A stretch of 64,000 nucleotides of DNA. Source: Saccharomycopsis fibuligera x Saccharomycopsis cf. fibuligera. Its lineage: Eukaryota; Ascomycota; Saccharomycetes; Ascoideales; Saccharomycopsidaceae. Both the position numbers and the translations under genes were made by a program. The notes under the pieces are model-generated. The model was not told where the DNA came from, searched no databases, and saw only the letters and a program-made list of their open reading frames with translations. Location: positions 434,001-498,000 of the forward strand of contig CP012821.1 in the NCBI GenBank assembly GCA_001936135.1. Direction: 5' to 3'. Positions 51,132 through 60,753 of the stretch are shown one piece after another. Numbering within the stretch: the first letter of the stretch is position 1; every line of letters starts with the position of its first letter.

Positions 51132-53720
51132 TCAAGGGAAATCACCTACACGTTTACCAAAATATCCATCTGGCGCGGTCAGTGGATCTAACAATGATCC
51201 ACCTTCACCATCAATGCCAGCATTAAATACGGTATTACCCCACCAGTCAAGCTCTTTAGCTTTATACTGCACTGCAAAGAAAATGATAATTGCCGATAAT
51301 GCCATACCGGAATCTAAAGCTGCCGACAAGACAAAATTGTATTTTTCCCACCATCCGGTATACCTATTTTTGATGAAACGGTTAAAGACATAATTGACAT
51401 AGTATCCTCCAAGATAGAATGAAATATTGTTTGGCGCAAAATTGAGGAAGCCACCAATGATAAGAGTCGGTTGGAAATACGTGGTTTGCTTTGGGAAAAC
51501 CAATTTAACTGCGATAAAGAAAACAGCAAGCAAAGCACCAATCAAAAAACACCATTTCAACATTGGATACAAGCCATCAAACACACGTTTAGGGCCAACA
51601 ACACCCCAAATCACAGAAGATGAGTAAAACGTCCTTTCACCTTGACAAGTGAACTTGTTGGCCTGTTTAGCATGGCAAAAGTCATCTATATTAGACATGG
51701 AAAAGTTCAATACTGCCAAAACAACAATGATTTGCAAGACAGTAGAAATTATTTGTCCTCTGAATATGGCTCTTGGTGGGATTTTGGCATAATGGGCCAT
51801 TTTTTGATCACTAATGAAATTTTCGGCTTGGCCATCAATATTATAGCCTAAGGCCTTCAAAGTCATTAATGCATCGCCATTACCTGGAAGTGCATAACCA
51901 ACAATCAATTCAACAAGGACATTAAGGCCAAAAGAGTACCCAGTGATGGCATAAATTAAGGTCAATGGAATCAAAAACACAAAATTAATACCTATAGTGA
52001 AGAAAATACCCCAAACAGGTGTGTTGGCTGGGTATAGTTTCACACATAAAATACCAAACACAATTGACAAGACTAGAATCACCAAAAACCACCAATCTGG
52101 AGTTTCTTTATAATTCGCCATCATTCTGGAATGCGGATCTTTGAAATCATGGAAGTTCGATCTGTTTAAATGAGTAAATGCATTTTTTAAAGACTTTAGC
52201 GAAGCCCATATTGGTTTTCTTTCAAGGTAGCAAGTGTAAATGATACTAAATGGATAAATTGCAAAAAAAGCACCATACATCACTAAATTACTTGCTGAGT
52301 AATATGGTGGGCCGTATTTCTTATATTTTTCAACATCCAAAAGCCCATTGGTAATAACTTTTTGAACTGAGTAATAATCACCAGTGTTACTAAAGATACC
52401 ATTGTCATTGATTGGCATATATGAACTCCAATAATAATTGGTATAGTAAACCCCGACAATAGAAAAAAAACCAAGGAATGTGCCAATAATCTGGTTGGTG
52501 TAAGAGTAGAATGGAAGGGCCAACGGTGTGTTGGTGCTTAAAATGTTCCAGTCAAACGTCGAAATGGGATTCAAACCAAGGCCGGAAACGCTACCGGTGA
52601 TCAGTGCTAGGTTAAGATTATCCGGCTTTATCCAAGTCATCCAATTAAAGTATGAAAGTGCTTGAAACAAGTAGTCAGGTAACCAAAAGTATAAGAATGA
52701 TCCGAGGGCGACATAAAAGAAAAAATTGTAACGGCTGATTTTCCAGCCATTGATGACTTCACTTTTCTCAGGTTTCAATAATGCTTGGTTCAACGCCAAA
52801 GTTGGGAGCAATGAAGGCCAAACTGCTCTAGTTGGGTAAATAACAAATTTTCTCAATATACCTGCGAAACCAAATCCAAGAAGTTGTGTGGAAAGTGCTA
52901 AAAGAATTTCATATCCAATATTTATCCATTTAGAACCATAAAATACATCAAGCTTTTGAACAATAATATTGGAAGCAACGTAGACCCCATTAAGGACAAC
53001 ATTGAAGCAAATAGTAGCAAACATTTGTTCTTTGTAGTGCCATGGGCCTGGATTTAAAGAATGTCTAGTACCAAATACAGTAATACCCCAATTTGGCAAC
53101 ACAAACTCCAAAAATTTACCGCAAGGGTAAAGCAACATTTGGCAAACAGTAGAATTCAACGTAATCGAAGGAAATCTATGACTGAAAAACTCATTTACCC
53201 CAGCGCCAATTATGGTCCACAAAAAGGCCAAAAAATAAGCACGGATAGTCTCCACTGGTACGTCAGGATCATCAATAGGTGAAGAAATAGCTCTGACCTC
53301 AGGATATGGCGAAAAATATTCATTCAAGCCAGCAATCAACTTTGTTTGAAAAGCCCATTCTTCAGGAGTCTTGTCAGAATTGGCTTCAAGTCCTTGGACT
53401 AGTTGTTGAGCAAGTATGTAGTCATCTTCTGGAAAATTTGGGTCTTGATCATGATATTCAAGCACGTCGTTTAAAATTTGAATAGCTTTAGATACTGGTA
53501 ATTCATCAATTTTGCGAAATAAGTACTCTGCGTCTTCAACTTGCTGTTCTTTGTCTGTATCCCCTAATACATGACCGTGGCCTAATTTTTCGTAAACTAT
53601 GTGCTTGTGAAATTGATCTAAAAAGCCAACAAACTCTTCTGGACCATACTCGTTCCCGTTGCTGTAGTTGATATTGAGTCCTTTCTCACCAGAGAAACTG
53701 ATGTCTTTTTCAACGGACAT
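51132..53720 (-). CDS. OPT-family oligopeptide transporter
   Basis: Proton-coupled plasma-membrane transporter of the OPT family, which moves tetra/pentapeptides, glutathione or related compounds. The 862-residue product has a ~155-residue hydrophilic N-terminus and then about 14-16 hydrophobic helices. Family motifs visible are ETIRAYFLAFLWTIIGAGVNEFFSHR, GTRHSLNPGPWHYKEQM (the NPGP motif), and the late GDALMTLKALGYNIDGQAENF and NFAPNNISFYLGGYYVNY segments. The layout resembles the Opt2-like fungal branch more than a metal-chelate (YSL) transporter, but the substrate and paralogue number cannot be decided here. CTG-clade yeasts carry several OPT genes regulated by nitrogen source. Confidence 0.93.
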   Translation of the reverse strand: MSVEKDISFSGEKGLNINYSNGNEYGPEEFVGFLDQFHKHIVYEKLGHGHVLGDTDKEQQVEDAEYLFRKIDELPVSKAIQILNDVLEYHDQDPNFPEDDYILAQQLVQGLEANSDKTPEEWAFQTKLIAGLNEYFSPYPEVRAISSPIDDPDVPVETIRAYFLAFLWTIIGAGVNEFFSHRFPSITLNSTVCQMLLYPCGKFLEFVLPNWGITVFGTRHSLNPGPWHYKEQMFATICFNVVLNGVYVASNIIVQKLDVFYGSKWINIGYEILLALSTQLLGFGFAGILRKFVIYPTRAVWPSLLPTLALNQALLKPEKSEVINGWKISRYNFFFYVALGSFLYFWLPDYLFQALSYFNWMTWIKPDNLNLALITGSVSGLGLNPISTFDWNILSTNTPLALPFYSYTNQIIGTFLGFFSIVGVYYTNYYWSSYMPINDNGIFSNTGDYYSVQKVITNGLLDVEKYKKYGPPYYSASNLVMYGAFFAIYPFSIIYTCYLERKPIWASLKSLKNAFTHLNRSNFHDFKDPHSRMMANYKETPDWWFLVILVLSIVFGILCVKLYPANTPVWGIFFTIGINFVFLIPLTLIYAITGYSFGLNVLVELIVGYALPGNGDALMTLKALGYNIDGQAENFISDQKMAHYAKIPPRAIFRGQIISTVLQIIVVLAVLNFSMSNIDDFCHAKQANKFTCQGERTFYSSSVIWGVVGPKRVFDGLYPMLKWCFLIGALLAVFFIAVKLVFPKQTTYFQPTLIIGGFLNFAPNNISFYLGGYYVNYVFNRFIKNRYTGWWEKYNFVLSAALDSGMALSAIIIFFAVQYKAKELDWWGNTVFNAGIDGEGGSLLDPLTAPDGYFGKRVGDFP

Positions 53721-54215
53721 TTTAATGCCGCGTGCTGTTTTCTGCTAATGTGAGAAGATAAGCAAAAAGTGAATTTTGGCAGTAAATGTGGGAAAAAAAA
53801 ACTTTTTTTTAAAAAATTATATAAAAAAATGAGCGATGCTTTAAAAATTTATCACTTCATTGACCTTTTGAAATTGGTCGAGGTAGCGACAAGTACGATT
53901 TTAAATAAAATACTTTGCAAATACAAACGAAGTCCACAACATTCACCGTGCCGCTGGTTCAAACTAAATATTTGTTAAAATAAATGTATACTACACTAGA
54001 AACGAATTAGGTAAAGCGGCAACAACATGAGATACACTTTTCCTTTCTCGCTCTAAATGAATTGGGAAATATAATAAGGTGCCAGTCCCAAACTTATCTC
54101 TTTGCTATTGAAGCGTGACACATCGTAACTCGCATATGCAAACAATAGTATATTGCAGCTCCACAGCTTTCAAATATATTGTGTTATATGCAGTGTCCCC
54201 AAGGAACATAAACCC

Positions 54216-54566
54216 ATGCAACTACCCCCACTGCATGTTGGACAAAAAACAAAGCCAACGGAATTGGAAAACAGCATCATGGTACTTAGTATTGCCTTGT
54301 ATCTATCAACCTGTGGGCACTTTTTGTACATGAAACGGAAGATGAAGGGGCGGGACCAAAAAGATATTTTTAAAAAATATGAACTAAAATTGCAGCGTGC
54401 AGGAGATAAGCAATATGTGTGGCATCTGCAACTTCAAGACATGGGCATTATCAAAGTTGTGGTTCCGGATTGTGTTTCCAGACAATATGGCCGTGGAAAT
54501 TATAAGCTAACAAAAAATGTAAGCCGCTGGAGGGATAAAGAAAGATGTAAATGCAGAGAAAGATGA
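54216..54566 (+). CDS. Weak candidate ORF, 116 residues, one possible TM helix
   Basis: ATG at 54216. The product has a possible hydrophobic helix (IMVLSIALYLSTCGHFLY) followed by a basic, Cys- and Arg-containing tail. No family is recognised. It lies in a repeat-bearing interval, so it may be a relic or chance. Confidence 0.2.
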   Translation: MQLPPLHVGQKTKPTELENSIMVLSIALYLSTCGHFLYMKRKMKGRDQKDIFKKYELKLQRAGDKQYVWHLQLQDMGIIKVVVPDCVSRQYGRGNYKLTKNVSRWRDKERCKCRER

Positions 54567-55200
54567 AAGTTCCAGCATATCTCATAGCAGAGATCAAGGT
54601 TTTGCGGAATCAATGGTCGGTCTGAGTGCTATCCAACACAAGCCATTGAGGGACTAATTCTTGGCACTTCCGTTGCCAAGCTTTAGTAAAGAGTGCTTTT
54701 GAAGCTTGGAGTTTAAAGACTAGCAGACTAAAAAAATGGAACTCTAATCTTAAAGCGTGTATCAGGTGAAATATGTTAATTTTGGATTGGCGTAACCACC
54801 TCTACTTTTCTTTTTGGAACAACCTATCTAAAGTAGTCCTTGTCGTGCCGTAGGTGAGAGTACTTCTTATGAAATGTTAGATAGCTGCCGAACGGGATCA
54901 ATTTGCTGGTATCACAGGACAGAAGGACGAGATTCTCCTAGCTCGATTCTATTTATATAAATGTAGCTTTTACCATCAGGCTTATGCTACAAGGCATTTG
55001 ATCAAAAAATGCTTCATTGGTTTGTTGGTACCGTCCTCACATGAAAATTGCTTATGTTTATTACGTGACAAATCTCCAGAGTGCCACATACATTCCTCAC
55101 CTTGGAATTTTAACTTTTTGACTCCAAGCTAAAGCGTGAACTATTGAAGAAGCAAGGAAGCTTAAATGTTTGCCAGTATATCGTGGCTAAACTTACTGCT

Positions 55201-55403
55201 TATACCTGGGGGAATCGCCTTTGAGCGGCACTGGTTCGGTTACTATGTCCTCTAGTTGTGAATGGAAGTCACTGATTCCAGATTTAGTTATGTAGTAAAG
55301 TAGTTGAGTAATAAAATTGGACTTAGTTTCCATGCCCTTTTTATAGAAGATTCCTAAATGAATTTTACTTTTTTAACTATTTATGGTATATCATTCCTCC
55401 CCC
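55201..55403. repeat. Diverged repeat R, copy 1 (possible LTR fragment)
   Basis: Resembles 56485-56676 in order and spacing: ATACCTG, CACTGGTT, CCTCTAGT.GTGAA, AAATTGGACTTA and a terminal CATTCCTC. Ends are not sharply defined. Confidence 0.6.
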
Positions 55404-55420
55404 ATTTTTTTCACACACAA

Positions 55421-55530
55421 GGTCGATTTATTAACTATATATAAAATAGAATCTTACAAAGTTACATATATAGCATAGTTTAATTGTTGTTATATAGGGG
55501 GGACTCAAATAAGTAAGAACCCCTTTATAC
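55421..55530. repeat. Diverged repeat S, copy 1 (possible LTR fragment)
   Basis: Resembles 57111-57240: TTATTAACTATATATAAA, AATCTTA.AAAGTTAC, ATAGTT.AATTGTT and AAGTAA.AACCCC blocks occur in the same order. It directly follows repeat R copy 1. Confidence 0.65.
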
Positions 55531-55969
55531 AAAATCTTCGATAACAACGCAAGTGTGGCTTATCTAAACGGTTATGAAACCAGACACATAAGGCGTGCGA
55601 ACAGAAAAAAGTAAAAGTTTGACTGGCAAAGCTGTAAGAGATGGGGTCTTAGGGTCTGAATTAAGACGTGAAAAGGTTTCTGGATTCATAGTTGTTTCTA
55701 GGATCGACTAGGAAGAGAGGTAATGCTCTAGATAAAATAAAGAAGATAAATATATTGTAATGAAAAGAAGATAACTTCGCTTGCTGTTATTCTATATAGA
55801 ATACATAATAATTATAATGGCGAACCTAGCTTCTTATATAGTTATTGTTAGGAGGTTCGTAACCAGGCATCACCTGGTGACAGGGTCTAACTGTAGCCAA
55901 GAGCTACCGGTCTAAGAGTTAACTTTATCAAATAGTAATTCTGAACTGATTTTTTACCAAAGCAATGTT

Positions 55970-56075
55970 GGCCGCATGGTCTAGAGGTATGATTCTCGCT
56001 TTGGGTAGCGAACTTGAGGAAACTTAAGTATACTAAGTATGTGAGAGGTCCAGGGTTCAATTCCCTGTGTGGCCC
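55970..56075 (+). tRNA. tP(UGG): tRNA-Pro(UGG), intron-containing
   Basis: GGCCGCA and TGTGGCC form the acceptor stem, discriminator C. The D-arm is TGGTCTAGAGGTATGAT. The anticodon stem CTCGC/GTGAG carries TGG in the loop TTTGGG and is interrupted after position 37 by an intron of about 34 nt. T-arm CCAGGGTTCAATTCCCTG. The exon sequence is very similar to S. cerevisiae tRNA-Pro(UGG), which also has an intron. A T7 terminator follows at 56080-56086. Confidence 0.95.
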
Positions 56076-56130
56076 AACATTTTTTTATCCCAACTATGGG
56101 ACATACATAGTTGTAGAAAAAAGGTCGTTC

Positions 56131-56151
56131 TTTTTTTTTTTTTTTTTTTTT
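56131..56151. repeat. Poly(T) run, 21 nt
   Basis: Uninterrupted T21 about 55 bp past tRNA-Pro. Confidence 0.95.
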
Positions 56152-56484
56152 CTTCACTTAACTTTACAAGATAAAACTTTATTTCTGACCGTAATGGCGA
56201 GGAGGATTCTGTGGTGGGAGAAACGTCTTCTAAGGAAGACTTTGTATTACTAGCCATAGTTTTACGTGGCTTTATACACCTGTTGTTCCATCAACATCAC
56301 GAGTATACACATTTTAAAGTCACAATAAAGCAGTCACAAATAAGGAAGCTACAACAATTAGTTACTAAACTAAGATGTGAATCATTTAATTCGTTGTTTA
56401 AGGGCTTAACCAGAAGCCTAACAACATTGGATAAAAAAAATCAAAAGCAATAATTGTCGAAGTATAGTGACTAGATCTGCTACC

Positions 56485-56676
56485 CATACCTGAGGTTGTC
56501 CCCTCTGGATAGCACTGGTTAGAATAGTCTCTCCTCTAGTAGTGAAGGATAGCCACCTACTAATATTTTTCTTTAGTAATGAAATTGGACTTATATTCCT
56601 TGCTTATTATAAACTATATCATTAAATAAAAACATTCTGTCTTTCAGACTATATATAATAATTTCATTCCTCACCC
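56485..56676. repeat. Diverged repeat R, copy 2 (possible LTR fragment)
   Basis: Direct-orientation relative of 55201-55403. Here repeat S lies about 430 bp further on instead of adjacent, suggesting an insertion in this copy or a deletion in the other. Confidence 0.6.
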
Positions 56677-57110
56677 ATAATGCTCAGGTGATGAAAAATT
56701 TTCCATCATATCTTTGATGTTGTTCTCCTTAGCAACTATGCGTGCGCTCAAATGTTCTCGGCCGCAAAAGGCAGTTTACCAAAAAGGAGATTATACCAAA
56801 TTGACGGTATGAAAGATGTTAATTGGTATAAATCCAACAATAATAATAATAATAATTGAAATTTTCTATATTTACAAGCTTGGGTCTATTTTTAGGCTTG
56901 GAGGATTTTTTCTTCTCTTTCTCATATTTTTCTCATGTTCTACTGTATGCGTTTCAATGTAAAATGTCTCAGGTAATAAATAATTTGAATATGGTAGAAA
57001 TAGAAATTGATTGTAAACAAAATTTCGTAAATTTATTTATATAGCATATACATTATAGTTAAGTTTTTATTATATAAGAAAAACTTAGGTAACTTCATAT
57101 TTTTTTTTAT

Positions 57111-57240
57111 GCACAAAATCGGCTTATTAACTATATATAAATGAATAGAAAATACAATCTTATAAAGTTACCTATATAACATATACGGTATAGTTCAATT
57201 GTTATTATATAGCGGAAACTTACATAAGTAAAAACCCCGT
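57111..57240. repeat. Diverged repeat S, copy 2 (possible LTR fragment)
   Basis: Direct-orientation relative of 55421-55530. A partial third copy (TATATAGCATATACATTATAGTT) lies just before it at about 57037-57095. Confidence 0.65.
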
Positions 57241-58176
57241 TGATATTCACAATTTAGTAGTTTTGCCGGAGTTAAGATAGATCTAGAGTACATCATGGTT
57301 CTGATGGCTATTGTTTTTGTTTTAGTATGTTTTGCTGTTGATATCGACAGGCAAGAAGAAAGGGACTCACTTCGATACCATCTTCCACTCACTAAGATAA
57401 CTGTATGATCTATTTCATTATAGCGGTATGTATGTTTTAAACAATACTAGAAATCGAAACAGTTTTTCAATTGAAGTCCTTGTCGTGCCACTGACGAACA
57501 TTAAGTTCTAGATCAACAAATCTGACTATAGATAAATGATACTTACATAATACTTCCGTGAATCTTCTATTCGGTTTCACAATACGGGTATTTATTACTA
57601 TTTATCGCTCAACGCTGACATATGTTGTATTTAGTCAGAAGACTATTTATATACGGTTCAACCCAATATTATTATATATTTATTATTATTTAGTTATATT
57701 AGAAATATAAGGCATTTACAACCAATAACTATGAACTCTGATATATCTGCATTCCGAAAACTTCTCCTGGAATAACAGGTAGATGTCGACCTGATTAAAT
57801 TTGTTGGTACCAATTAATAGGAGGATCAGGCTTTCCCACCTCAATACTTTACGGAATACTGACATCTCAGGGTTATGTAATTTATACTATTGAAAATATA
57901 GTTCCATTTTACTGTTGTGTTTAAAAGGGGTAGTTCTCTACTAAGTACTTTTAAACGCGTATTTGTATGGTTGTTATCGTTGGGTTTGTTCAACCTTTCG
58001 TTTATTCCGCCCATCGTTATATACACATGTTAAAAGGAACATGTCACCGACCTTTATACAAGATTTTCGACAACTTCAGGGATACTTCTGACGGTTGTGA
58101 ACACAGACTGATCAGGAATGCGAATACAGTGAAGGAAAATGTTCACAACATTTACAAACAAAACTTAAAGCGGAAT

Positions 58177-58248
58177 TCCGATATAGTGTAACGGCTAGCA
58201 CGGTTCGCTTTCACCGAGCAAACCCGGGTTCGACTCCCGGTATCGGAA
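58177..58248 (+). tRNA. tE(UUC): tRNA-Glu(UUC)
   Basis: 72 nt, no intron. TCCGATA pairs with TATCGGA, discriminator A. D-arm TAGTGTAACGGCTAGCA, anticodon TTC in the loop CTTTCAC, T-arm CCGGGTTCGACTCCCGG. Very close to the S. cerevisiae gene. A T6 terminator follows. A 10-bp inverted repeat (58094-58103 / 58140-58149) lies just upstream. Confidence 0.97.
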
Positions 58249-59050
58249 GTTTTTTATGAACTTTAATCCATTCTTTTTGGAGTGCTTTTGTTTATCTTTT
58301 ACAACTCTAAAAGATCTGTACTATATAAGCCAGTATAAATTGACTTTATGTAAGAGTTACCATGAGGGCGTATGAAGGTGCATATTAGTTTCATGCATGT
58401 TAAGAGTAGAGTCAAGGCGCAAATTGATAGAAAAACTAGACAAAAAGATTAGAAAAGATAAGAATGAGAATGCCGTTTCAATCTAGTTTCCACAGATTAT
58501 TTTTTCAAAGCCAATTTGTACCAATGAGCAAATAGTTTATTGAATCAATGCATTCATATACAGATGTCGCTTAGCCTGTGTCACTGAACAGCTTCTCTTC
58601 GTACATAGTAAGTGATTCCTTTCGATGTTCAGGCATACCCCTTTACTAAATTAACTAGATATTTTTTGAGTAACTGTTACTTAAACATATTCAAACTTAC
58701 TGTGAAAATCTGACCAATCATTGTTATTCATCTAATAAGAGATTTTCGCATCTACATTTAGTTTTGCGTAAAGCTTCATATAATTGAAAGCTATACCAAA
58801 GAAAAAATTACAACTAGCCAATAATAAGAGACCAAAATACACCATATAACATGCCCCATGCTCTACGGGTGATAGTAAAATTTGGAAAAAAAATTTGAAG
58901 TGTCTACTCAAAGACAAAACAATCTAGAAGCCTCTTGAAAGGAATGAAACAAAAGAATTGAATAATGCTTTAACTTATGAAACAAAAAGAGGCAGAACCA
59001 TAAAGAAATGAACAATAGAAATGCCAGACAAGAAAATGACAAAAAAAAGG

Positions 59051-60310
59051 TTATCTTCTCTTATAAATACACGGTTTTAATAACCATTTCCCCTCAGGAA
59101 CCTCACTCCTACGTTTTAATAACTCATCCTTTTCAGTTTCCACTTCAATGAACTTCTGTCTTCTTTCCAATTTTCGTTTCCGTTCATCAATAATTTCCTG
59201 AGGTGGTTTGAAAAATTCAAATCTTATAAACATTTTGTTGTCCACGTCAGTTCTTTTGTGAAAAAACCCAAGCAATTTAAGAGCATTAACAAACTCTTCA
59301 CCTTCGGTAGTAGATCCTGGTTTCGATTTTGAATCATTGAAACGCGACTTGATCTCCGCAATCCATAATTCTCCTCTAGGCGCAAGAATTCTGTAAGCTT
59401 CATTTATGAAATCTAAAAAATTGGTCCCCATCAAAGCCAAGCAAAAGATAACCACACTGCAGGACTCATCCGGCAACGGCACATTTTTTATATCGGCAAC
59501 TGTAATAAGATCGTTGCCTTTTTTTAAATCGAAACTATGCACATCAACATTCAATTTCTTTAACTTGTTATATTTGGATCCTCTATCATTACCTTTACCT
59601 CTCTTATTACCACCACCATTATGCTGTTTGTTAAACTTTTTCACAAATGCATTAATATCCTTTGCAAGCTGCGCTTCACCACAACCCATATCAGCAATAA
59701 CAACTTTCTTGTCATATTCATTATCTTCAGCAATACCAGGAAGCCCTCCAGGAGCATTTACTGGTTTCTTGGAACGATATTTGAATTCATTAACAAACAC
59801 ATCCACTGGATTTTCAGGCCAGCTTTGCACTTGTGATCTGAAACCTTCGTGGTATGCATCAAAAAGCTCTGGTTGGTCCTTGATTAATTGCAAGGCATCT
59901 TTAGAAGTGGTAGTGTATAATTGTTCATTGATCCATCTGAATCTTGAGCCAGACAATTTCATCATCATCTTCTGTTGCAATGGAGTAAGTTTAGCGGATG
60001 CAGCTGGTTTCGATGGAGCCGAAGCTTCAACATTATCATTCTCATCCTCCTCCTGCTGTTCACTTTCATTTTCACTATTTTCGCTTTCTAAATCCGAGCG
60101 AGAACGCTTTTTCTCATTTTGATTATCTTTTTTATTTTGTTTCTTCTGCTGCTGCTGTCTCTTGTTTGGTTTATTTTCACCATCTTTAGCAGGCTCAGTA
60201 GCAGGACTAGATTTGCCCTTGGCCTTGGATTTCTTGTTTTTATTCTTATTGCGGGTATCAACAGCAATATCCCCTTTAACATTCCATCCTTTCACCTCGA
60301 ACAACGACAT
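59051..60310 (-). CDS. RRP8: Rrp8, nucleolar 25S rRNA m1A methyltransferase
   Basis: SAM-dependent enzyme that makes m1A645 (yeast numbering) in 25S rRNA; nucleolar. The chosen start gives 419 residues beginning MSLFEVKGWNVKGD, matching the family start MALFNVEGW. An upstream in-frame ATG (60385) adds 25 residues and is less likely. A long Lys/Glu-rich nucleolar-type linker precedes the catalytic domain. That domain opens with LSGSRFRWINEQLYTT, carries SAM motif I at about 206-215 (IADMGCGEAQL) and SFDLKKGN, and has the CSVVIFCLALMGTNFLDFI and GELWIAEIKSRF motifs specific to Rrp8. Upstream lies an A6T11-type RRPE-like run, but I see no PAC motif. Confidence 0.95.
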   Translation of the reverse strand: MSLFEVKGWNVKGDIAVDTRNKNKNKKSKAKGKSSPATEPAKDGENKPNKRQQQQKKQNKKDNQNEKKRSRSDLESENSENESEQQEEDENDNVEASAPSKPAASAKLTPLQQKMMMKLSGSRFRWINEQLYTTTSKDALQLIKDQPELFDAYHEGFRSQVQSWPENPVDVFVNEFKYRSKKPVNAPGGLPGIAEDNEYDKKVVIADMGCGEAQLAKDINAFVKKFNKQHNGGGNKRGKGNDRGSKYNKLKKLNVDVHSFDLKKGNDLITVADIKNVPLPDESCSVVIFCLALMGTNFLDFINEAYRILAPRGELWIAEIKSRFNDSKSKPGSTTEGEEFVNALKLLGFFHKRTDVDNKMFIRFEFFKPPQEIIDERKRKLERRQKFIEVETEKDELLKRRSEVPEGKWLLKPCIYKRR

Positions 60311-60753
60311 TTTTGATGTTTGTATGGATTGATTGCGGTTTAACCTCTTTTTGCTTCCTAGCATATAAGAGATATGCTTTTTCACTTACAAAAATAGAAA
60401 CAAAAAATTTTTTTTTTTTCCATCTTCGTGGCACGTGTGTCAATGTCTTCGGTGCAAAATCCCGAAAGGGGAAAGCGTCTCGGCGAGCAAATATCGACGC
60501 TTTCGGCCTTTTCAAACCCCATCACTTTCTGTGATTGATACTGAAAGGTTTACCATGAAAAATATTTGTAGTAGAATTAAGTGAATATTGTACATAGAAT
60601 CTTCTCTCCTGTTTCCTCTTTATTGAAAAAACAGAAGCGATCATTGCAGTATTATTTGTGCCTTTTCTTTGCTGCGTGTCCAATTGTGTACACAAACCCT
60701 TTTGTTTCACCATCGAAGACAAAGACCGTCAATTGTACTGAAGATCTTAAAAA
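60311..60753. promoter_or_regulatory. Divergent promoter region RRP8 / SNG1-like gene
   Basis: 443 bp between divergent genes. An AAAAAATTTTTTTTTTT run near 60402-60420 resembles the RRPE of ribosome-biogenesis genes and would serve RRP8. No PAC core was found. Confidence 0.6.

Larger units (their letters stand above)
53721..59050. other. 5.3-kb nearly gene-free interval with tRNAs and repeat debris
   Basis: Between the OPT gene and RRP8. It contains tRNA-Pro(UGG), tRNA-Glu(UUC) and two pairs of diverged direct repeats (listed). An identical 15-mer AGTCCTTGTCGTGCC occurs at 54835-54849 and 57475-57489, and one weak 116-codon ORF is present. Three CATTCCTC motifs (55091, 55392, 56664) mark similar junctions. 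Composition is AT-rich. The pattern fits decayed LTR-retroelement remnants next to tRNA genes. Confidence 0.65.
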
